Of a stretch of DNA of 64,000 bases, positions 57,573-64,000 are shown in pieces (the first letter of the stretch is position 1; the number at the start of each line of letters is the position of its first letter). Position numbers and translations under genes: made by a program. Origin of the DNA: an uncultured Prevotellaceae bacterium (GTDB lineage Bacteria > Bacteroidota > Bacteroidia > Bacteroidales > Muribaculaceae); the NCBI GenBank assembly GCA_900317325.1, contig ONGE01000017.1, positions 1 through 64,000 of the forward strand, read 5' to 3'. The notes beneath the pieces were generated by a model. The model had not been told where the DNA came from, made no database searches, and saw nothing but the letters and a program-made list of their open reading frames with translations.

Positions 57573-58862
57573 ATGAAACGTCAACTATTGTGCTTATTGC
57601 TGCTCTTAGTGGTACTGCCGCTTGGAGCGCAAATCAGAGGTAACAACATCGTGGTCACCGTGGAACCAGACCATCAGGACTGGAACTATACAGTGGGTGA
57701 AAAATGCAAGTTCAATGTCGAGGTGCGCCGCTCGGGCACATTGCTCGACAACGTGGACATCGACTATGAAGCCGGTCCTGAGATGTATCCCGACGTGAAG
57801 AAATCAACCACCTTGAAAAAGGGGACGATGAGTTATACGGGCCAGATGACTACTCCTGGCTTTTATCGCCTGAAAGTCACCGCCCACGTGAGTGGCAAGG
57901 ATTACTCGGCATGGTGCACCGCAGCCTACTCGCCCGAGAAACTGCAGCCCACGACAGTTGACCCGAAAGATTTTGACCAGTTCTGGGCAAAAGCCATTGA
58001 GGAGGCCCGCTGGACCAAACTAGAGCCCACCAAGACGTTGCTGCCCGAGCGCTGCACACAAGACGTGAACGTCTATCAAGTCTCGTTCCACAACGTGCGT
58101 TGGGGAAGCCGCACCTATGGCATCCTGTGCGAGCCTGTCAAGCCCGGCAAATACCCTGCCCTGCTGCGTGTGCCCGGTGCCGGTGTGCGTCCCTATCAAG
58201 GCGACGTCTATACAGCATCACAAGGTTTCATCACACTCGAAATCGGCATCCACGGCATCGACGTGACCACGCCGCAGAGCGTCTATGACAATCTGGCGAA
58301 TGGCGCTCTCAACTGCTATTGGGAATTCGGCATGGACGACCGTGACAAGAGTTATTACAAGCGCGTCATCGTGGGTTGCGTGCGTGCCATCGACTACATT
58401 GAACAATACACCGACTGGGACGGCAAGAACCTGGGCGTGACGGGCAGCAGCCAAGGCGGTTTCCTGTCGCTGGCAACGGCCGGACTCGACAAGCGCGTGA
58501 GCTGCTATGGTGCAGTGCACTCGGCCCTGTGCGACCACACGGCATCGCTCCAGGGCGTGGCTTGCGGTTGGCCCCATTATTTCTACTGGATGTCGCCCGA
58601 GCAGCGCAAAGCCAGTCAGGACAAGATTGAGACCTCGCGTTATTATGATGGCGTGAACTTCGCCCGCCGCATCACCTGCCCGGGTTGGTTCTCGTTTGGC
58701 TACAACGACGACGTGGTGCCTCCCACGACCGCCTATGCAACCTACAACGTGGTAACTGCCCCCAAGACGTTGAGTGTCTATCAGCAGACAGCCCACTTCT
58801 GGTACCAGGAGCAATGGGACGAATGGCTCGAGTGGCTCATGAACCAGTTGAGGAGCAAATAA
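57573..58862 (+). CDS. CE7-like acetyl xylan/mannan esterase (exported)
   Basis: A 429-aa exported alpha/beta hydrolase. The signal peptide is about residues 1-19. A beta-sandwich (about 25-120) comes before the acetyl-xylan-esterase domain, which opens DPKDFDQFWAKAIEEARWTK and includes the family turn YGILCEPVKPGKYPALLRVP. The triad is visible: Ser293 in GVTGSSQGGFL, Asp in GYNDDVVPPTTAY and His in QQTAHFWYQ. Family members (CE7) remove acetyl groups from xylo-oligosaccharides and other short acetylated sugars; in this operon, next to GH130 and an epimerase, acetylated mannan or glucomannan oligosaccharides are the likely substrate. First gene of the operon. Confidence 0.85.
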   Translation: MKRQLLCLLLLLVVLPLGAQIRGNNIVVTVEPDHQDWNYTVGEKCKFNVEVRRSGTLLDNVDIDYEAGPEMYPDVKKSTTLKKGTMSYTGQMTTPGFYRLKVTAHVSGKDYSAWCTAAYSPEKLQPTTVDPKDFDQFWAKAIEEARWTKLEPTKTLLPERCTQDVNVYQVSFHNVRWGSRTYGILCEPVKPGKYPALLRVPGAGVRPYQGDVYTASQGFITLEIGIHGIDVTTPQSVYDNLANGALNCYWEFGMDDRDKSYYKRVIVGCVRAIDYIEQYTDWDGKNLGVTGSSQGGFLSLATAGLDKRVSCYGAVHSALCDHTASLQGVACGWPHYFYWMSPEQRKASQDKIETSRYYDGVNFARRITCPGWFSFGYNDDVVPPTTAYATYNVVTAPKTLSVYQQTAHFWYQEQWDEWLEWLMNQLRSK

Positions 58863-58945
58863 AAACTAGCAGTGAACAGTGAACAGTTGGCGGATGCCAA
58901 CTAGAAACTAGGGACTAGGGACTAGAAACTAAAAACTACAAAATA
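58863..58945 (+). repeat. Linker with short repeats and a hairpin
   Basis: Contains a doubled GTGAACA motif, a hairpin AGTTGGC/GCCAACT at 58886-58903 and repeated ACTAGGGACTAG units. It resembles the low-complexity linkers at 42680-42770 and 60150-60172 and may modulate the message between deacetylase and GH130. Confidence 0.4.
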
Positions 58946-60118
58946 ATGAGTGAATTCAAGAATAGAATTACCGCTTTGCGCAAGCATCACGAGGAGCTGC
59001 TGAACCGCAAGAATGAACCCCTCGCTTGGGGCAACGGCATCTACGAGAAATACAAGAATCCCATCCTCACCGCCGAGCATACTCCGCTGGAGTGGCGCTA
59101 TGACTTCAACGAGCAGGACAACCCCTACTTGATGCAGCGCATCATGATGAATGCGACGCTCAATGCGGGCGCCATCAAATGGCAAGGCAAATATGTGCTT
59201 GTTGTGAGGGTTGAAGGCGCCGACCGCAAGTCGTTCTTCGCTGTGGCCGAGAGTCCAAACGGTGTGGACAACTTCCGATTCTGGCCCGAGCCCGTCACGA
59301 TGCCCGACGATGTGGTTCCCGCCACCAACATCTATGACATGCGCCTCACGGCTCATGAAGACGGCTGGATCTACGGCGTCTTTTGCGCAGAACGTCACGA
59401 TGACACTTGCCCGAGCGACCTGAGCGCCGCCACGGCTACTGCCGCCATTGCCCGCACCCGTGACCTCAAGACCTGGGAACGCCTGCCCGACCTCAAGAGC
59501 AGGAGCCAGCAGCGCAACGTGGTGCTTCACCCCGAGTTTGTAAACGGCAAGTATGCCTTCTATACCCGTCCCCAAGACGGCTTCATCGATGCCGGCAGTG
59601 GCGGAGGCATCGGCTGGGCACTGGTGGATGATATCACCCATGCCGAAATCGTTGACGAGAAAATCATCAACGCGCGCCACTATCACACCATCATGGAAGT
59701 GAAAAACGGTGAGGGTCCCCACCCCATCAAGACTCCACAAGGCTGGCTGCATCTTGCCCACGGCGTGCGCGGCTGCGCTTCGGGACTGCGCTATGTATTA
59801 TATATGTATATGACAGCACTCGATGATCCCACGCGCGTTATTGCACAACCAGGCGGCTATTTCCTCGTTCCCGAGGGTGACGAGTATATCGGTGACGTGA
59901 TGAATGTGGCCTTCTCTAACGGCTGGATTGCCGACGAGGACGGACGCGTCTTCATCTACTACGCCTCGAGCGACACCCGCCTGCACGTGGCCACCTCGAC
60001 CATCGACCGCCTGGTGGACTACTGCATGAACACGCCGCAAGACGGCCTGACCACCACGGCCAGCGTGGAGACTATCAAGCGACTCATCGAGAAGAACCGA
60101 TCAATCAATAAAGAATAA
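58946..60118 (+). CDS. GH130 4-O-beta-D-mannosyl-D-glucose phosphorylase
   Basis: A 390-aa cytoplasmic enzyme (no signal peptide) of GH130 subfamily 1. The opening EPLAWGNGIYEKYKNPILTA and the core HTPLEWRYDF match the mannosylglucose phosphorylases. The general-acid Asp is residue 131 in NIYDMRLT, the same number as in the Bacteroides fragilis enzyme, and phosphate-binding residues are expected in RSQQRNVVLHPEF and ARHYHTIMEV. Reaction: Man-beta-1,4-Glc + phosphate gives alpha-mannose 1-phosphate + glucose. The substrate is produced by the 2-epimerase encoded at 61522, so the two genes define a mannan disaccharide pathway. Length is that of the family. Confidence 0.9.
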   Translation: MSEFKNRITALRKHHEELLNRKNEPLAWGNGIYEKYKNPILTAEHTPLEWRYDFNEQDNPYLMQRIMMNATLNAGAIKWQGKYVLVVRVEGADRKSFFAVAESPNGVDNFRFWPEPVTMPDDVVPATNIYDMRLTAHEDGWIYGVFCAERHDDTCPSDLSAATATAAIARTRDLKTWERLPDLKSRSQQRNVVLHPEFVNGKYAFYTRPQDGFIDAGSGGGIGWALVDDITHAEIVDEKIINARHYHTIMEVKNGEGPHPIKTPQGWLHLAHGVRGCASGLRYVLYMYMTALDDPTRVIAQPGGYFLVPEGDEYIGDVMNVAFSNGWIADEDGRVFIYYASSDTRLHVATSTIDRLVDYCMNTPQDGLTTTASVETIKRLIEKNRSINKE

Positions 60119-60176
60119 ATAATAACGAATCATAAACGAGGAGCGGTAAACTACTCCTAACTCCTAACTAACAGAA

Positions 60177-61520
60177 ATGGCAAGTTTAAAAGAAAAAATC
60201 GGCTACGCCCTTGGTGATGCGGCAGCCGGTGGCATTACCTGGAAAGTCATGTCAATCGCTTTCCCGTTGTTTTTCACCAACGTCTTTGGCCTCACGGTTG
60301 CCGACACGGCAACGCTGATGCTCATCGCCCGCATGTTTGACGTCGTTACCGACCCCTTGATGGGAAGTCTGGCCGACCGCACACAGTCGCGCTGGGGCAC
60401 CTATCGTCCCTGGCTCATCTTCGGCGCCATCCCCTTGGGCCTGATATTCGCATTGTTGCTTTACACCCCCGACTTCGGTCCCATGGGCAAGCGCATCTAT
60501 GCCTACACGCTCTATCTGCTCATGATGGCCGTTTACACTGCCGTCAACGTGCCTTACGGCTCGCTGCTGGGTGTGATGACCGATGATGACAACGAGAAGA
60601 ACCAGTTCTCGTCATTCCGCATGGTAGGCGCCTATGCCATGGGCTTTATCACCCTGCTCTCGTTCCCCTATCTGCAGAAGATGGTAGGCGGCACCGAGGC
60701 ACATCAATATGCCGTGCTGGGCGCTGGTCTCGGCTTCGTGGCCACAATCATGACACTGGCCTGTGGTCTGCTGACCAAAGAGCGTCTGAAACCCATTCGT
60801 GCCGAGAAGTTCTCGTTCAAGCCTTTTGCCGACCTGTTCAAGAACAAGCCCTGGATTTACCTGACGCTCATCGGTATCTGCACCAACTTCTTCAACGGCT
60901 TCCGCTATGCCGTGGCCGGTTACCTGATGGAATACTGCCTGCACGGTGACGTGACCGTGAGCGGCCTGATCATCAACTACACGGTATTCATGACCTTTGG
61001 CGAGGTGACCTGCATGATCTTCGGTGGCCTGTCGCCCAAGTTCACCCAGTGGATGGGCTCAAAGCGCAAAGCCTTTGCCGTTGCAGCCATCATCTGCATG
61101 GTGTTCTCCATCGCCTTCTTCTTTGTGCCGATGGATCCCAAGTACATTTGGGTACTGGTGGGCATCGTTATCCTCACTTCGGTTGGCGTGGGCCTCTATT
61201 CCCCGCTGCTGTGGTCGATGTATGCCGACGTGGCCGACTATGCCACCGAGAAGAACGGCACCTCTTCGACAGGCCTCATCTTCTCGTCGGGTACGATGGC
61301 ACAGAAGTTTGGCACTGCCATCTCGGGTTCACTGGTTGCCCTGCTGCTGGGCATCGCCGGTTTCATCTCGGGTACTGACCCTGCCACGGGCCAGACGGTG
61401 GTAACCATCACCGACGAGGAATCAGTTCGCAACATGGTGTGGGCACTGTTCTCGCTCTTCCCTGCTGCCATTATTGTCATCATGCTTTACCTGCTCCATC
61501 TGTATCCCATCAAGAAGTAA
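60177..61520 (+). CDS. GPH-family sugar:cation symporter (MFS)
   Basis: A 447-aa inner-membrane transporter with about twelve hydrophobic helices. Family marks: GYALGDAAAGGITWKVMS at the N-terminus, FDVVTDPLMGSLADRTQSRW (the conserved loop of glycoside-pentoside-hexuronide symporters), PYGSLLGVMTDDDNEKNQ, and the central MYADVADYATEKNGTSSTGL. It is the expected carrier of mannobiose, mannosylglucose or cellobiose from periplasm to cytoplasm, between the SusCD importer and the phosphorylases. It lies 58 bases after GH130 and one base before the epimerase start, in the same operon. Confidence 0.9.
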   Translation: MASLKEKIGYALGDAAAGGITWKVMSIAFPLFFTNVFGLTVADTATLMLIARMFDVVTDPLMGSLADRTQSRWGTYRPWLIFGAIPLGLIFALLLYTPDFGPMGKRIYAYTLYLLMMAVYTAVNVPYGSLLGVMTDDDNEKNQFSSFRMVGAYAMGFITLLSFPYLQKMVGGTEAHQYAVLGAGLGFVATIMTLACGLLTKERLKPIRAEKFSFKPFADLFKNKPWIYLTLIGICTNFFNGFRYAVAGYLMEYCLHGDVTVSGLIINYTVFMTFGEVTCMIFGGLSPKFTQWMGSKRKAFAVAAIICMVFSIAFFFVPMDPKYIWVLVGIVILTSVGVGLYSPLLWSMYADVADYATEKNGTSSTGLIFSSGTMAQKFGTAISGSLVALLLGIAGFISGTDPATGQTVVTITDEESVRNMVWALFSLFPAAIIVIMLYLLHLYPIKK

Positions 61521-61521
61521 G

Positions 61522-62760
61522 ATGAACGACGATATCAAGACGCTGAAAGCCGAAGTTCAAGATGTGCTGGAAAACAACATCCTGGACTTTTGGCTGTCCA
61601 ATATGATAGACGACGAGCACGGCGGCTTCTACGGCCAGATGACCGGTGAGGGCCATCTCGTCAAAGACGCCGACAAGGGCGGCATCCTCTCGGCCCGCAT
61701 CCTGTGGGCTTTCTCGGCTGCCTACCGCGTGCTGGGCGATCCCGAGTACCTGATGGCGGCAACACTCATCAAGGACTACATCATCGAGTATTTCTACGAC
61801 AACGAGTTCGGCGGCACCTACTGGTCGGTGGACTATCTGGGCCATCCCAAAGATACCAAGAAGCAGTTCTACGCCATCGGGTTCATGATCTATGGCCTGA
61901 GCGAATATGCCCGAGCTACGGGCGACCAGCAGGCGCTGGATTATGCCATCAAATTGTTTGACTGCATCGAGCAACATTCGCTGGACAAGGTGAACAACGG
62001 CTATATCGAGGCTCAAACGCGCCAGTGGAACGAGATTGCCGATATGCGCCTGTCGGAACTCGATGCCAACTTCCCCAAGTCGCAGAACACCCATCTACAC
62101 ATCATCGAGCCTTACACCAACCTGTACCGCTGCCTCAAGGAATGCGGCGAAGCCTGCCCAGTGTCTAGCGACGTTGTGGAGCGTGTGGAGAAAGCCCTGC
62201 GCAACCTCATCGACATTTTCACCGACAAGATTCTTAATCCCGAGACGCATCATCTGGACCTGTTCTTTGCCATGGACTGGACCCGCGAGGCCGGGGCTCT
62301 CGAGAGTTACGGGCACGACATCGAGTGCTCATGGCTCATGCACGAGGCGGCACTGGTGCTGGGCGACCAGGCCGTGCTTGACAAGGTGGAACCCATCGTG
62401 AAACTCGTGGCCAAAGCCAGCGAGAAAGGCTTGAATGCCGACGGGTCGATGGTACACGAGGCCAATCTCGACACCGGCTATGTCGATGACGACCGCCACT
62501 GGTGGGTACAGGCCGAGACTGTGGTAGGATTCATCAACCTGTATCAGCACTTCGGCGACGAGAGCGCGCTGCTGAAGGCGCTGCACTGCTGGCAATACAT
62601 CAAGGACAACCTCATCGACCGCGAGGGCGGCGAGTGGTTCTGGAGTCGCGATGCCCAGGGCAATATCAACCGCCGCGACGACAAGGCGGGCTTCTGGAAA
62701 TGCCCTTATCACAACTCGCGCATGTGTCTTGAAATCATGGAACGCAATTTCGAACAATAA
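61522..62760 (+). CDS. AGE-family mannobiose/cellobiose 2-epimerase
   Basis: A 412-aa cytoplasmic (alpha/alpha)6-barrel of the N-acylglucosamine 2-epimerase family. Motifs with catalytic-type histidines and aromatic residues: LDLFFAMDWTREAGALESYG, HDIECSWLMHEAALVLGD, DDDRHWWVQAETVVGF and FWKCPYHNSRMCLEIM. The start at 61522 follows the symporter stop by one base (TAAG ATG); the longer frame from 61474 is inside the symporter gene. In this neighbourhood it should convert mannobiose to Man-beta-1,4-Glc for the GH130 enzyme, as in Bacteroides fragilis. It may also epimerise cellobiose in the reverse sense, given GH94 next door. Specificity is inferred from context. Confidence 0.85.
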   Translation: MNDDIKTLKAEVQDVLENNILDFWLSNMIDDEHGGFYGQMTGEGHLVKDADKGGILSARILWAFSAAYRVLGDPEYLMAATLIKDYIIEYFYDNEFGGTYWSVDYLGHPKDTKKQFYAIGFMIYGLSEYARATGDQQALDYAIKLFDCIEQHSLDKVNNGYIEAQTRQWNEIADMRLSELDANFPKSQNTHLHIIEPYTNLYRCLKECGEACPVSSDVVERVEKALRNLIDIFTDKILNPETHHLDLFFAMDWTREAGALESYGHDIECSWLMHEAALVLGDQAVLDKVEPIVKLVAKASEKGLNADGSMVHEANLDTGYVDDDRHWWVQAETVVGFINLYQHFGDESALLKALHCWQYIKDNLIDREGGEWFWSRDAQGNINRRDDKAGFWKCPYHNSRMCLEIMERNFEQ

Positions 62761-62769
62761 TTATAAGAT

Positions 62770-64000
62770 ATGGATAACAAAAGATACGGTCACTTTGACG
62801 ACCAACACCGCGAATATGTCATCACCGACCCGCAGACGCCATGGCCCTGGATCAACTACCTGGGCAACGAGGATTTCTTCTCACTGATTTCCAACACGGC
62901 CGGCGGCTACTGCTTCTACAAGGATGCCAAGTTCCGTCGCTTGACGCGCTACCGCTACAACGGCGTGCCTATGGACAACGGCGGCCGCTACTTCTACATC
63001 AACGATGGCGGCACCGTGTGGAATCCGGGATGGAAGCCCTGCAAGACGCCGCTCGACAGCTATGAGTGCCGTCACGGCATGAACTACACCCGCATCACGG
63101 GCAGCAAGAACGGTGTCGAGGCATCGGTGCTGTTCTTCGTGCCCCTGCACACCTGGGCCGAGGTGCAGAAGCTCACGCTCACCAACAACAGCAATGAGGT
63201 GAAGCGCCTCAAGTTGTTCTCCTTTGCCGAGTGGTGCCTGTGGAATGCGGCGACCGACATGGAGAACTTCCAGCGCAACTTCTCGACCGGTGAGGTCGAA
63301 ATCGAGGGCTCGGTCATTTACCACAAGACCGAATACCGCGAGCGCCGCAATCACTACGCATTCTACGGTGTGAACGTTCCTATCCAGGGCTTTGACACCG
63401 ACCGTGAGACGTTCATCGGCCTCTATAATGAGTTTGCCAATCCCGATGCCGTCATCGAAGGCCGTCCGCGCAACAGCCATGCCCACGGCTGGAGCCCCAT
63501 CGCTTCGCACTACATCGAGGTGGAGCTGCAGCCCGGCGAGAGCCGTGACTATATCTTCCTGCTAGGCTATGTCGAGAACAAGCAAGAAGAGAAATTCATC
63601 GCTCCGCAGGTCATCAACAAGACGCAGGCCAAGGGTATGATGGCACGCTTCGACACCAGCGAGAAGGTGGATGCCGCTTTTGCCGAACTGTGCAACTATT
63701 GGGACAACCTGCTCAACATCTACACGGCAAACACGGGGAACGACAAACTCGACCGCATGGTCAACATCTGGAACCAATATCAGTGCATGGTCACCTTCTG
63801 CATGTCACGCTCGGCCTCTTTCTTCGAGAGCGGCATCGGACGCGGCATGGGATTCCGCGACAGCAACCAGGACCTCGTGGGCTTTGTTCACCTCATCCCC
63901 GAGCGTGCCCGTGAGCGCATCATCGACATCGCCTCGACGCAGTTCCCCGACGGCGGCTGCTATCATCAGTATCAGCCATTGACCAAGCGCGGCAACAACG
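62770..64000 (+). CDS. GH94 cellobiose phosphorylase (cut by window edge)
   Basis: The first 410 codons of a GH94 enzyme, about half the usual 810. There is no signal peptide. The family opening [20 protein letters not shown] and [20 protein letters not shown] is followed by [20 protein letters not shown], all as in cellobiose phosphorylases. A substrate-binding Arg/Asp pair is seen in [14 protein letters not shown] (Asp364). The catalytic Asp, expected in a GRADWNDC motif, lies beyond the window. It phosphorolyses cellobiose to glucose 1-phosphate and glucose. Together with GH130 this would clear both disaccharide types released from glucomannan. It begins nine bases after the epimerase stop. 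Confidence 0.9.
   Translation, partial: MDNKRYGHFDDQHREYVITDPQTPWPWINYLGNEDFFSLISNTAGGYCFYKDAKFRRLTRYRYNGVPMDNGGRYFYINDGGTVWNPGWKPCKTPLDSYECRHGMNYTRITGSKNGVEASVLFFVPLHTWAEVQKLTLTNNSNEVKRLKLFSFAEWCLWNAATDMENFQRNFSTGEVEIEGSVIYHKTEYRERRNHYAFYGVNVPIQGFDTDRETFIGLYNEFANPDAVIEGRPRNSHAHGWSPIASHYIEVELQPGESRDYIFLLGYVENKQEEKFIAPQVINKTQAKGMMARFDTSEKVDAAFAELCNYWDNLLNIYTANTGNDKLDRMVNIWNQYQCMVTFCMSRSASFFESGIGRGMGFRDSNQDLVGFVHLIPERARERIIDIASTQFPDGGCYHQYQPLTKRGNN

Overview
The window is from a member of the Bacteroidales, most like the Prevotellaceae or Muribaculaceae. The evidence is many promoters with the Bacteroidetes -7 box TAnnTTTG, a SusC/SusD pair with surface glycan-binding lipoproteins, two proteins with type IX secretion (T9SS) style C-termini, dockerin-like repeats, and GC-rich carbohydrate genes beside AT-rich acquired DNA. 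No rRNA, complete tRNA or CRISPR array was found.

Layout. (1) 1-3842: right-hand part of a phage-like integrated element. A leftward early operon encodes two small DNA-binding proteins, a replication initiator, a DnaC-like helicase loader and two unknown proteins, with a five-copy 10-bp iteron-like repeat. It faces a rightward XRE repressor across an operator-rich switch. The element ends in the 3' half of a tRNA-Arg(TCT) gene. (2) 3843-10229: a second, decayed element, bounded on the right by a 23-bp copy of the same tRNA end. It holds broken phage structural genes, a DUF1016/PDDEXK nuclease plus ABC transporter, and two paralogous small membrane proteins. (3) 10325-29641: surface and secreted proteins (M6 protease with dockerins, a 988-aa adhesin-like protein, a 3268-aa LamG protein), a two-component system, a CPBP-like membrane protein that appears to have lost its active site, and a lactonase-family protein. 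(4) 29642-33265: a third scatter of decayed phage fragments, with a third copy of the small membrane protein family, an SGNH hydrolase and an unknown membrane protein. (5) 33271-34707: a secreted dockerin/FISUMP protein. (6) 34936-64000: a large polysaccharide utilization region.

The polysaccharide region has three transcription blocks. The first is rightward: GH31-GH3-GH43-AraC, then an acetylesterase and a GH5 endoglucanase. The second is leftward: SusC-SusD-SGBP-SGBP-lipoprotein-GH26. The third is rightward: CE7-like deacetylase, GH130 mannosylglucose phosphorylase, GPH sugar symporter, AGE-family (mannobiose/cellobiose) 2-epimerase and GH94 cellobiose phosphorylase, the last cut by the window edge. 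Together they describe a route for acetylated glucomannan. Surface GH26/GH5 enzymes cut the chain, SusCD imports oligosaccharides, periplasmic esterases and glycosidases trim them, the symporter brings disaccharides to the cytoplasm, and epimerization plus phosphorolysis finish the job. The first block resembles enzyme sets for xyloglucan.

The most unusual signals are non-coding. Several phage gene remnants start directly behind a promoter embedded in a near-perfect inverted repeat, and the inner arms differ between copies yet stay complementary. A nested, multi-hairpin repeat flanks the GH5 gene on both sides. A roughly 64-bp insertion with inverted ends interrupts one phage fragment. A family of about 130-residue three-helix membrane proteins occurs only inside the two decayed phage regions. 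All functional statements are inferred from sequence reading alone.
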